This document shows positions 35,979-47,300 of a stretch of DNA of 64,000 bases, piece after piece. Positions within the stretch are counted from its first letter, which is position 1. Each line of letters opens with the position of its first letter. The DNA is taken from the NCBI GenBank assembly GCA_032622095.1, contig CP136066.1, forward strand, positions 63,146,609-63,210,608, given 5' to 3'. Below the pieces are notes generated by a model that was not told the origin of the DNA, made no database searches, and saw only the letters and a list, made by a program, of their open reading frames with translations. Made by a program: the position numbers and the translations under genes. Source of the DNA: Siphonodentalium dalli (taxonomy: Eukaryota > Mollusca > Scaphopoda > Gadilida > Siphonodentaliidae).

Positions 35979-36699
35979 CTCTTTCGCTGCCACCCGCCAC
36001 ACGGACATACTCCCCAGTGCCAAGCATTCTTGGTGTAAATACAAGTATTTTATGTATATGTGGGTAATGCAATGACTATCGGGTAATTATCGGTGTATTT
36101 AGTTGAAACTTCACATGTGGGTAAATATGACAATGACCTATCACCTGCCCTAACGTGGAGACCCATTCAAGGTCATAGGGGTCACGTGCCATTGGCGGCC
36201 ATCTTGGATTTGCTTTAATTTATGTTTTTTACAATTCATATATGATTAAATGCTTGTTTTTTTTGTTCTAGTGTTCTATCCCATTAATTAATGCTTCACC
36301 AGTTAATCATATTCCGGCTACTATTTCGTATTTTTTACCGACCTCATTCCGACAGAATTTTTGGACGCTAAACTGATCAGCAGAAAGGAGGCCACCAAGT
36401 CAATTATGATGTTTATTTTCCACTCATATATCGCATCCCACCAAAAGTTAATTTGTCAATGGTATATTCTGGCTCGGACTGTACTCATAGAACTTCAGGA
36501 GTAGCATGACTTTGACTGACATTTATTCTAAATTGTTAGCGCACACCAGCACTCTACATAAAATAAATGAATCCCCATTGTAGTGCAACAAAACAATAAA
36601 ATTACGACACGTAAACCAGGTGCACCCCCGAACTCGCATAAATGCGTATTTGGCAGCGAATGGGTAACTCGCATGTATGCGAGCTTGGCATCGAAAGAG
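35979..36699. mobile_element. MITE-3, TTAA target duplication, inside LINE fragment
   Basis: A 721-bp insertion with ends CTCTTTCGCTGCCA and TGGCATCGAAAGAG, flanked by TTAA at 35975-35978 and 36700-36703. It splits a LINE reverse transcriptase, which resumes on the other side, confirming both boundaries. Near the right end a second TTTGGCAGCGAATGGGTAA phrase suggests a nested or duplicated terminus. A CCCTTT/CTCTTT-GCTGCCA end with TTAA target resembles piggyBac-type ends (inference). Confidence 0.85.
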
Positions 36700-36703
36700 T
36701 TAA

Positions 36704-36985
36704 AGTTTCGAATACATTCACAGTCCTCGGAATTAGATACAGTACCAACATGTCCGAAATACCAGAAATTAATTTCGGAGATAAGGTCGACAAGACGAGA
36801 AAGATAATAGACAAATGGAAACATGAAATCACTAGAACTGTATTCAAATGTGTATGGCAGAACAAATGCGACAGTGTCAGTCGTACACAACTTTCGACGG
36901 GTTATGAATATGGCGGACTAAAAATGATTAATATAAAACATTTCAACAATGCCCCTTCATTCCAAACAATATTCACTTGCTAACA
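36704..36985 (+). pseudogene. LINE reverse transcriptase fragment, right piece
   Basis: Continues the fragment at 35774-35974. It reads FTVLGIRYSTNM, INFGDKVDKTRKIIDKW, CVWQNKCDSVSR and YEYGGLKMINIKHF, the post-catalytic region of an L1/Tx1-type ORF2. Part of the usual sequence between KHEI and FKCVWQN is missing, so it carries an internal deletion. Confidence 0.8.
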
Positions 36986-37076
36986 AACAGTAAACATGGA
37001 TGTAAGGATTTTACAACCTTCTTATCTCAGAATCTGGTCAATTCCCCATTGTGATGTTTTATTTGGTGCATAGAGG

Positions 37077-37220
37077 ATCTTCGACTCGTTATGTTGGTAT
37101 ATAAGATGTTATGAAACTCGTTTGATAAAATTGATTCACAACTCGTCTACGACCCGTTGTGAATCAAATTTATCAAACGAGTTTCATAAAATTGTATATT
37201 CCGATATAACGAGTGAAGAT
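37077..37220. repeat. 144-bp near-perfect palindrome
   Basis: The arms read ATCTTCGACTCGTTATGTTG and onward to ATTGATTCACAACTCG, then inverted back after a loop of about 10 bp (CTACGACC). The inner 33 bp of each arm match almost perfectly. It would fold into a long hairpin or cruciform. No protein is encoded. Confidence 0.88.
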
Positions 37221-37498
37221 AATATGCATATCACATGTAAAGAAGCTGAAAAATGCATACATTTACAGCTCTTTGTTTTTGTGTCTAGTTTCGTTAGTGC
37301 AACGAAGTTGGACAAAAATTTAACTTTAATCAACAAAGAAATAATTTTTCAATGTCTGATGTTGGTGTAATTCGCGGCTTTTCGAACACGTATTAATCCG
37401 CCTGAATCAATGTAAAGACGCGCGGTCATTTTGTTGGCGCGATGTCAAGTGATATGTAACTAGTGAGAGATATAGGGGATCTACAATGAGTACCCAGT

Positions 37499-37602
37499 TT
37501 ATAGCAGAATTTACTAAATTCGTCTAGTAAATTTGGTCTGGACCTCACCAAAGGTACGGTCCAGACCTAATTTACTAGACGAATATTGTAATTCCGCTAT
37601 AA
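37499..37602. repeat. 104-bp near-perfect palindrome
   Basis: The left arm starts TTATAGCAGAATTTACTAAA and contains GTCTAGTAAATTTGGTCTGG. The right arm is its inverted copy ending CCGCTATAA. It lies only 280 bp from the palindrome at 37077-37220 but is unrelated in sequence. Confidence 0.85.
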
Positions 37603-37609
37603 AGTGGAG

Positions 37610-40214
37610 ACGTGCTGCAGATTATACTTATTACATGATCCAAAACATCGGTAAAACATACATAAATAAACAAATGGGACGTGAAACTAACATCGGTTTA
37701 TGTAAGGCCTGCGATTACTTTTCACGTAACTTATGCGTTATTTTCCCGCATAAAGAGATATTCCGAGATAAATAGAGACTCTTTGACCTATTTATTGGCG
37801 TAAATTTAACGAAATAACTTGTTAAACTCTTCATTACTTATGGTTTGTTGGAAAAAATATTATAAGCCTCAGTATTTCGAGACGTAATTTACGGATTGTA
37901 AAGAGACGACAGTCAAAGTTAACGTTTGCGTACCAATAATACATTTTGGTACACATCGGCACTATTTCCTGTTATGCAACGAACGTTGCATACCACAATT
38001 TATTGAATATGTCATGGCATGTAATCGCCCCAACCCTGGACTGTCAATTGAGGGAACAAATAATTGCATTTTTCAAAAATCACAGTAAGAACGTTAGAGC
38101 ACAATATCAGGGCCACTAAACTCGGTCATGTGATGGGTAATGAAAAACTCATAACAAATCGCTAATACTCGCTTCCGATGCTTATTTCTCGAAAACAACA
38201 AATATTCTTGTTGTGCCATATTAGCGAAAGAAGAGCTATATATTTCTTGTGTCCATTGAACAAAGCCGCTTTTAGAAATATAGTCCCGTATAAAGCTGAT
38301 CCCTTGTACAAATTTCAATATCTTACTTTTCATCCATTTTCGCGCTGATGGCTTTTATTGATAGCGCCAACACATCCCAATTTCACAAACAAGAAGCATC
38401 AGAGCTTTATTTAGAGCATTTGTCCATCCGGTATCTCAGACAAAAATTAAGAAAGATATTCCTGCATGGTCTTCAAAATATATCTTGCAAATTTGCGCAC
38501 CTATCCACTCTCTGTGGCTTCAAATGCAATATTGGTAACGCTCGCACAACATACGAGGCGTGATAACACCCGCACAGTAATATCAAATAGCGATATGCAT
38601 ATGGAACAAAGCCGAGAACGCCCACGAGCAATGGAGAATTCTGCCATCGGACAATGTTGCAGAGATAGTCCCATTCGACAAACCTCGTCAGATTCCGTAC
38701 CGTTGGGCCCAGAGGTCATATATATAGGTCGAGGAGTACAGAATAGGATAGTTCTACATATGGAACAGGATATATTTTTACGATCTATTATTTATTTAAA
38801 ATAGAAACAAATGAACATACATACTAAAATAGTTTGTGGGACATGTCGTTATTAGAGCTGTGGGAACCCGTTGTATTATAATGCAATCCAAACCTAATAT
38901 TGTCCATAAAAAAACTTGTTATGGAGCACAATAGGGACCGATAAATGTTTTTCGGGACACTGATTATTGGTCTTTTTTCGGCAATGGGAGATGGTCAAAG
39001 TTTTAATTTCCAATTACACAATTTAAAATATTAAATGTGTACGCCTCTAGTTGTAGATATCAACATAATCCCTCACGTTTTCCAATATATGGAGCAGTCC
39101 ATGTCACAAACGAAACCTGGAGAAAACATTATAAATCTCGAAAAATTATATTATACTATAAAGAATGGCGGAAAGTCGAACATATCTCAACACATTATCG
39201 GTCTGAAGTATCTGGCTGTTGTTGCCCCTTATATCACCACGAACCTACATTACATTTGACTCCTCACCACACATCCGTGTTACAATTGTTGCACATTCGT
39301 TCACATATACATTCTACACCATTTTATTCAATAACAAAATTACTATAGATCGTTTGTTGAACTTGGTATCTGAACATTTCCCACCAATGATAAATTCAAC
39401 TCATTTAATTTCCCCAAGAATATAGTCTAAAATGCATCCAAGGAACATAAAGTCAAACCTATCACTCAACAGAAATAAAAGATGTAAACTATATATTATG
39501 CATAAAGATCAGGACTGCCATACATGTGCACACCCCACAGAAAGAGATTAAGTGAGTGTATAATTTCACCGCACCTTACACCGACAAGGCAGAAAAACAC
39601 CGACGTCCTAAAAAAAGACAAGGGATAGATGTTATTGTTATTTTAATGATGATGAATATATTGTCTACACCGTCAAAGATATCTGCAGAAGCCTAAACAA
39701 ACAACTAAGTAAAGCTGGCGGAAAAGTTGTTTAATGTTCCTGAACCTATATATGTGCCATGTCCCGGAAGAAAATCTGTCAATTTCAGAATTGATGGCGC
39801 TGATTCCAGATGTATATAAAGCCCTGCAAGGTTATATAGACACGACATTGTCCTGTAATATTTCTTCCATGTCATAATAGCTGATAAAACACTTCCGCTA
39901 AATAACATAGCTTTTGTTACGCTGGCGGTGTATTACATCCTCGTGATTCTTAGTAATCTATGAGCGCATAGGGATTTTATTTATAGAAATGGGAATTTTT
40001 GGGACGGATTAAAAGTCGAACTGCGACCCGGAGGCCGAGTCCGGTAAAAGGTGTAGTTGGGAATTTCAATTTCGTTTATTGTCGTATACATTGTTATTTC
40101 ATGCAGCGGGCGTCTCTCGAGACATGCTTGGTTGACCCATGCATGGTTTGTTATTCGGATGCCAAGAAGTGCAAGGTTATTAACTCCAGCAGTGCTTCTA
40201 GTATATATATATGA
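37610..40214. other. No gene recognised; hAT-end fragment at 38019-38038
   Basis: GTAATCGCCCCAACCCTGG at about 38021-38039 matches the right end of the hAT element at 5641-6788, probably a decayed solo end. Frames at 38348-38563, 38466-38804 and 39037-39348 have no recognisable motif. Nothing else is supported. Confidence 0.45.
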
Positions 40215-40612
40215 TATACCATCACATTTGCTGACGACACAAAACTTATTGCCAATCCTATTACGGAAAATATTCAAAATGCTATTGATTCAGTGTGCCA
40301 GTGGTCTCTTAGATGACAGTTACGTTTCCACTCATCAAAAATAAATATTATGCATTACGCCTTCAATAATTCCCCAAAAAAAAGTTTTCTATGACAGATT
40401 CACCAGACTTCCGGAAATATCAATCTCATATTGTGAAAAAGATCTGGGAATTCATATCGATGACCAGTTGAAATTTGAAAAACATGTCAGCACCACCATT
40501 AGCGAAGCCAATCAGATTCTTGGAATCATATGCGGAATCTTCATCGAACTAAACTCAGAAACATTCACTAGACTTTACTCCTAAATGGTGCGACCAATTA
40601 TTGATTATGGAG
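40215..40612 (+). pseudogene. LINE reverse transcriptase fragment
   Basis: Readable blocks on the + strand are FADDTKLIANPITENIQNAI (the RT catalytic FADD box), SVCQWSLR, then in another frame EKDLGIHIDDQLKFEKHVST and ANQILGIICGIF, and RPIIDYGG. This order is typical of RTE/CR1/Rex-like reverse transcriptases. There are several frameshifts and stops. Flanking parts of the element are not recognised. Confidence 0.82.
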
Positions 40613-41248
40613 GCAATTCTTCAAGGATTGGCTTTTTATAAACGGACAATCCGTACCTAAAATGTTCGTTAATTAATGGACAATCCGACCACGCGTGGCA
40701 CGCGAGCTTGGGATTGTCCACTAAATGACGACATGTATAGCCAATCCTGCATGTAAGCTTCATATTTAATATGAAGGGTAATAACTCTATACAGAATGTT
40801 AATTTAATAAATAACGGCGATTTGCATGAGAAGAAGTGTTTTTGACGAAATAACGGAGATATTTGAAGAAGAGTTTTTGACGAAATAAAAATCATCTTGA
40901 CCTTATCAACCACAACCTGACAAAGTTGAGAAAGGGGCACACATCCGGTCAAAAGTGACCGAACTTTAAACAAATTCGAATCTGACATGTGTGTTTTTAC
41001 AACCAACGATTGAATATATAGAGAAATATACTTAATCTGGGTTCACTATTGCCTGGCGATTTATATTCACTCGGAGTAACGCTCGGAGTAACACGGTCGT
41101 ATCACGCGAGGTTGTGATTAGGAGGATATAATTGACATATTAACGGAGATAATTATTCAAACAACTTTTTTTTTTAAAGCACCCCAAAACCTCTGCCAAA
41201 CCACGCACACAATAGGATAATTTTACTTATGACAAGTTGTGCACATAT
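40613..41248. other. No gene; small 40676-40719 hairpin
   Basis: TGGACAATCC and GGATTGTCCA form a small inverted pair around GACCACGCGTGGCACG. Related GGACAATCCG also occurs at 40639. The minus-strand frame at 40605-41006 has no motif. Confidence 0.45.
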
Positions 41249-42210
41249 CAATGTACGGCGGCCTGGAATCGCCTCCTCTTCAGTTAGTATATATCAGGTT
41301 ATTATCCTGATATATCAGGTTTCGTATCCTGATAAATCAGGTTATTATCCTGATATATCAGGTTATGTATCCTGGTATATCAGGTTACGTTTCCTGATAT
41401 ATCAGGTTATGTATCCTGATATATCAGGTTGTCTCGACCAATCCAGAATGTCGTCTCATTGGCGGAGTCTTGTGGTTGGTTCCATATGAAGTTTGGTGAC
41501 GATGATTATGGGTGATGTGGCATGTAGGCGATTAACCACACACCCCTCACCAAACTTCATATGGATCCTCAGGGTGACCTCTAGATGCATGGGAGCCATC
41601 CAATTTCCCAGAAATTCGTGATGACCCCGAAGCCAAAGAAATAGTAATTTAGGACCCCGAAGCCAAAGAAATAGTAATTTAGGAGCGTCTGATCGGATTG
41701 AGTACATTAATAATGGACTGGTCATCGCTCAGTGGATGGTTCGGTTCTTGCTAACACTTCCATGACTGAAGCTTCTTGAAATTTTGCAAAAACTCTGTGC
41801 CAATGAACTGTGTTATATATGCGAGTCTCCTACTGGGAGCCTCCCAAATATAAGAGAATACATTGGCCTAACAAGATTGACCAATAATCCAACCAACAAC
41901 AAGCCTTCGCCAATGAGACGATACTCTGGATTGGTCGAGACATAAACTGATATGTCGGGATAATAACCTGATATATCAAGATACGTAACCTGAGATATCA
42001 GGATAGTAACCAGATATATCAGGATACGTAACCTGATATATCAGGATAACAACCTGATATATCAGGATAATAACCTGATATATCAGGATACGTAACCCGA
42101 TATATCAGGATAATAACCTGATATATCAGGATAACAACCTGATATATCAGGATACTCACTGAAGAGGAGTTGGCTGCTCCAAGCCGCCGTTACAATGTAA
42201 TGTACTACAT
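41249..42210. mobile_element. ~960-bp foldback element with palindromic subrepeats
   Basis: The left arm (41249-41482) runs CGGCGGCCTGGAATCG, CCTCCTCTTCAGT, then nine to ten ~19-bp subrepeats containing CCTGATATATCAGG, then GTCTCGACCAATCCAGA and GTCTCATTGGCGGAG. The right arm (41885-42210) has the same order inverted: CGCCAATGAGACGA, TCTGGATTGGTCGAGAC, subrepeats, ACTGAAGAGGAG, AAGCCGCCGT. The subrepeat core CCTGATATATCAGG is itself a perfect palindrome. The loop holds a smaller hairpin (41481-41568, CCATATGAAGTTTGGTGA arms), a MITE-1 fragment and a piece related to 60730-61186. Confidence 0.88.
41624..41706 (-). mobile_element. MITE-1 terminal fragment, tandemly doubled
   Basis: CCCCGAAGCCAAAGAAATAG occurs twice, followed by CTGATCGGATTGAGTAC and TTAA at 41707-41710. 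It is a solo right terminus lodged in the loop of the foldback element. Confidence 0.75.
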
Positions 42211-42689
42211 GCATGTGAGTGAATGAGGGATAGCCACGGTCAATCAAAATCACGACAAAGGAGGTACTCATAATTGAGTCAGCACTTGCCCTCCAATCCC
42301 ATTGTCTGTATACAAATGTATGTGTTATTTCCTATGTGTTATTGAAATTAGACAAATAAATATGTTTAATCAAATCAAAATTCTGAACGATCGTCTAACT
42401 ATATATACATCGTAGAGAAGAACAGAATATAGCCACGCGTAATAAGAAGAGATCAACCTTGGTACAACGCAATGAGCTAATTATTCAGTTGACTGATTGT
42501 GTGAAAATCCAGCGGGCGACATGGCTAGCTATGGCATAGTACTTATATGACGACCAATTGTCACAAAACTCCATCATAATAAGACGCCACACATACTATG
42601 CCATCGCCACTGTTGTCCGCAGCCAACGGTTGTTCTAGGAACACAATTTTACATTTCTAAAAAAACTACCGTAATGACTATAGTAATGA
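42211..42689. other. No feature seen
   Basis: An intron spacer without supportable frames or clear repeats. Confidence 0.45.
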
Positions 42690-42960
42690 CCCTTATCAGT
42701 GCGTCCATGTGTGCGCGGGAACGTATGTCGGCGCGTCCGTCCGGAACTTTGTCCAAGTCTGTATTCTGTCATTTTAAACTTGGCACATATATCAACCTGC
42801 ATGGGAACCTCCGCACCTACGATTCTGAGTTCAGTCAGACTCCCTTTGGTGGAGTTATTGCCCTTTTTCGACATAGAATCGTACATCCTGGGACGCATCT
42901 TTTGTCCCAGCCTGTATTTCGTCATCAATCTTCATAACACTGATAATTTTCGAGAATAGG
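42690..42960 (+). repeat. GTCCG-family repeat fragment
   Basis: Contains CTTATCAGTGCGTCCATGTG, GGCGCGTCCGTCCGGAACTT, then a GCCCTTTTTCGACATAGAAT block as in 7380-8450 and 29640-29960. The frames on both strands follow the repeat. Confidence 0.7.
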
Positions 42961-43263
42961 CCATTGACACTTTAAATTCGACACGCTTCGCTTTCCATTG
43001 TCGCTGCTCGGTTTGCTCGTGAACTGCAGTCATTGTTGGTCGATTCAAACTAAATATTTAAAGGATTACACCGATGTAATTTTTCTCGGTCATTATCGAT
43101 GCCCGCTAATGCACTGAGCACGTTACCGAACTCGTGTGTGTGACAGGCCGCCAGGAACTGAATTTATGACGATTCATGCGATTGATATTACATTATGGAT
43201 TATGCAGTCTGAATCGTTAATCTTTCTTCGTGTGACGTCACATGAGGGACTACTAGTGACCCA

Positions 43264-44308
43264 CAGTGTCAAACCTGAAAGGCTGTCTCAATTGGCTTTT
43301 ATCTACTGATTGTTTATACAGAAACAGCTGGACCATCGGACCTGAAAATTTGCACGTGCGAGTAATTTGACCAGCGGAATCTTACTGGATAGGTCCCGTT
43401 GACACCAGATGTCTTAAAAGGGCACTATTAATTAATTATATAAAATAATTAATTATATACACAAAATTGAAACACGTGGATAAATTGACCCATAGAGTGT
43501 CATGAGAAAGATGTCGTTGATCTCAGACGACTTAATGTGGCATATATGGACGATAAAGAGCGTTCATTATGCAGGAATATTGTTACAGTTGGATAGGCGC
43601 ATATTCTCATGTTCCATCCACGAATAATGGCTGAACTGAGAATAAAACATTAGTTACCTTTGACATCAGATGACTTAAATTAGATTATATGATAATATAA
43701 AAAAGAGTTTATTATCATTCCAGGAGATATGTAGGGAAATTGGTGTTTGGTTTTAAAATAACAGTCTAATACCTCTATATTGATTACATTTACGACATGT
43801 ATACGCCGCGGCATACGTGTACCTCTTACTAATATTCTTCATATAATAAACACTCGTTATTTATAATAAAATTTATTATCACCCTTTTAAGTCATCGGAA
43901 GTAAATGGTAAGTAAGTAGTGCTTTATTCTCAGCCAGTATGCGCATATCCCATGACATTCCCTTGGTCAGGTGACCCATCTGTACTATTTTTTTCTCTCT
44001 TTATTGCTCATATTTGCCCCTTTAGGTCATCGTAGGTCAACGGCATCTATCGCATTATAACCTACGGGTATTTTTTTCACCGACCAGATTGCAAAAAGTT
44101 TGTGTATATAATTAATTAATTATTTTATTCAATTAATTATTAGTGCCCTTTTAGGACATCTGGTGTGAACGGGACCTATCTAATAAGATTCCCCGCGTCA
44201 AATTACTCGTATGTGCAAATGTTCAGCTCCGATGGTCTAGCTGTTTCTTTATAAACAATCAGTAGATAAAAACAAATTGCGACATGGATCCTTTCAAGTT
44301 TGATACTG
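43264..44308. mobile_element. ~1.05-kb foldback with ~500-bp arms
   Basis: The ends are CAGTGTCAAACCTGAAAGG and CCTTTCAAGTTTGATACTG. Inverted similarity continues through TCTACTGATTGTTTATA, GTCCCGTTGACACCAGATGT, AATTAATTA-rich tracts and AGTTTATTATCATT to a small loop near 43780-43850. Each arm holds three diverged subrepeats around GTTGACATCAGATGACTTAA (left-arm copies at about 43400, 43514 and 43659). No target duplication was found. No coding capacity. Confidence 0.85.
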
Positions 44309-44313
44309 CGTGT

Positions 44314-44396
44314 CCGAAAGTGATAACAAATTATCGATCGGAAAATGTGTTTCAAAAAATTCGTTGTAGTCGTGAAATGCGGTTATAGTCTAGTCG
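44314..44396. mobile_element. Left-arm remnant of the 44.3-52.1 kb foldback
   Basis: CCGAAAGTGATAACAAATTATCGATCG and TGTGTTTCAAAAAATTCGTTG followed by GTAGTCGTGAAATGCGGTTA match, inverted, the subrepeat at about 51652-51730. The matching order implies this piece was once joined to 48832 onward and was separated by a 4.4-kb insertion. Confidence 0.65.
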
Positions 44397-47300
44397 TAAT
44401 TCTCAGAAAAGACATTTCTAGAAGCATTTCCGCGGAAAAGTGTCAAACCAACTTTTTTACCATAATTCGAATGTGCCGAACACGAATAGACTGCCTGTCG
44501 CCCGATTGGATGAACATAGGGTTCAATAAAAGGCTTTTAAAATCTTCGTGTTTTCTTCGCTGGAGGGTTGTTGATACGGCGTACCGTACCTTGAACTTAC
44601 TCAAACTTATATACTCCCCGCGGAACGTTCAAAGCCGCGTTGTATCATGATACTATCATCACAGTAATAATTATGAAACATTAACATCATATTAATCAGG
44701 TACCTACATGTACGGTAAGACATTGCTGTTTTGTATATTTATCGACGATTCTCATAAGAATTCTCTTAAAGTCCGGGAGCCAATAGGGGTACCCTTGCAC
44801 CCCCCCCCCGGGGGCTTAACTTCACCCCACTCATTTTGTTCCTTATTATGTCCTTCAACTTTTAAGCAATGTTAACAAGAAAAAAAAAGTGGCCATGTAG
44901 ACTCCAGACAAGATGGCGTCCATCCTGGCTGCCGTTTTTCAGATCAGACCCTATAGTCAGTTTTATGCAAATTATAGCGGGAAAATCTGGTAAAATGTGT
45001 ACAAATGTATATATTTTCGTGAAGCTAAGGCATATTGACACTTTTTTGGCGCAAAATTTAAACTCACCCTCCAAGATGGCCCCCAAAATGGCCACCGGAA
45101 GTTGAAAATATGGACGTTTTTTCACAAATATCTTCTAGATCAGTTCATGTTGTTTGGAACTGGTTGAGTAATATGACTTTATTTTGTGTTTTGTATATTA
45201 ACTAAACATTGGAGCGGCGTGTATGAGTACGGCATACAGTGAGTTGCTGAATTGTCATGTGTGAGGTGTATAATTATGCAAGTATGGAAGGTATAAGTGG
45301 TCGTGTGTGTGGGTATTGGTATATCTGGAAGGGCTCACCATTGGTGAGGTGTATATGTATACCTGGATTGACTCTATGGTCATGGTATAGCGAATAGGTA
45401 TACATGTAGTGGCTGTATGGTCCATAGTGAGATGAATATGTATACACTGAGTGAATGTATGATCGTGAATGTGGTGAATATGTATACATAGAGTGACCAT
45501 ATGGTCATGTGCCAGGTGTAACCAAGTATGGATGTACGGGTATAACCAAGTATGGATGTATGGTCAGGTGTACGTGTATACAGTGAGTGACTATATTGTC
45601 ATTTGTGTGGTGTTTATGTACATATGGAGTTACTGAGGTAATGGGTGGGTTGTACATGTGTACCTTGGGTGGCTATCGCTTTCCACAATAACTCAAGGAT
45701 ATGTTAATCAATAGTGAGGTCATGTCAGAGAGTTCTCCATATTGATGGTGTTTATGTACATGGGGGAAACGTTAAACGTGGAAAGCGATAGCCACCCATT
45801 ATCACACATCCATTCCATATATACATAAACACCACAGACATAACAATATAGTGATCCAATGTATACACGTACACCTGACCCATGGCCACGGATGACCATA
45901 CAGCCATGAGTAACAATGGAGACACACAGGGTATACTCCTAAACATGACCCATAACCATATAGTCACTCCATGTATACCCATGCATTCACCTCACCATTG
46001 GCCTTACGGTAATGTCCTGCATACATATTCTCCACACACATGGTCAAATAGACATTCAATATATACATCAACACCACAACAATGACCATATAGTCACTCC
46101 AAGTATACGTATGTACCTCACCAATGGCCCTATAGCCACTCGCTTCATACACATACCCTCACCCCTGCCACCTGGTATACTCCTTCACCTGACCTATGGC
46201 CATATAGTCACCCCGTGTGTACCTATTCAATACATTCATACATGATCATGGTCAATCCTTGTATACATATTCACCTCGCCATTGACCATGTCACTCCCTG
46301 TATCCCCATATGTCACACCATAGCCGAATAGCGACACAAGATATACTAATACACCCCAGCCATGTCAGAAAAGTCACTCCATGTATGCATATGCACCTCA
46401 TCCATGGCCATATAGCCACTCGCTATATACACATACCCCTCGTCCATGACCATATAGCAACACGGGTGTATACCCGTATAATCTACACATGACCATACCG
46501 CCACGAGTCACCAAGCAGGAACACCATGTATACTCATACACCTGACACATTACCATTTAGTCACTCCCTGTATATATATTCATTACATTTATGATCATAC
46601 AGTCACCCTTGTATACCTACATGTACTCATCTCACCATTGACCATAGTCACTGTGTGTATACCTATTCGATACACATAGTCATATAACCACTCGATATAT
46701 ACATATGCAGCCCACCCTAGACCATAGAGTCACTCCAGTTATACATATACACCTGACCAACGGCCATTCAGCCCTTCCATATATACAAAAAACCTGCTCA
46801 CACGACCACTCATACTTTCCATACTTGCACATACACCTCACACATGACAATTCAGCAACTCACTGTATAATCATACACGCCATCCATGATCATACAGCTA
46901 ATCCCTATACACCCACCAATGATAATACATCCACGAGATATATAAATATATACCACAAGGACACTCCCTATATACCCACATGCTCGATAATGACCACCCA
47001 GATTACTCCATGTATGCATATACACTTCAATCATGACCGTACACTCATTCCATGTATACCTCTACACATTACCCGTAACCATAAAATAACTCCCTATTTA
47101 TCCACACACCCCATCCATGATCATACAGACAACACATGTACATCCCACCCATGACCTTACAATCACTCCATATATACATAACCAATACATAGATGGCCAT
47201 GTACCTATATCCATACACCACATCAATGTCCACAGAGGCACATCGGGTGCACTCGTACTGGATAGACACAACCATACACCATACAGTCACTACATTCATA

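Noticed and set aside
39037-39348. 103-codon frame overlapping a second frame at 39035
   Set aside because: Overlapping frames on the same strand with no recognisable domain; no evidence for either.
41270-42160. CRISPR-like look of regularly spaced TATCAGG repeats
   Set aside because: Units are contiguous palindromes without unique spacers, arranged as mirrored arms in a eukaryotic intron.
46705-47154. 149-codon His/Thr-rich frame
   Set aside because: It is generated by the ~40-bp ATGTATACAT-type array; frames of the same composition appear on both strands.
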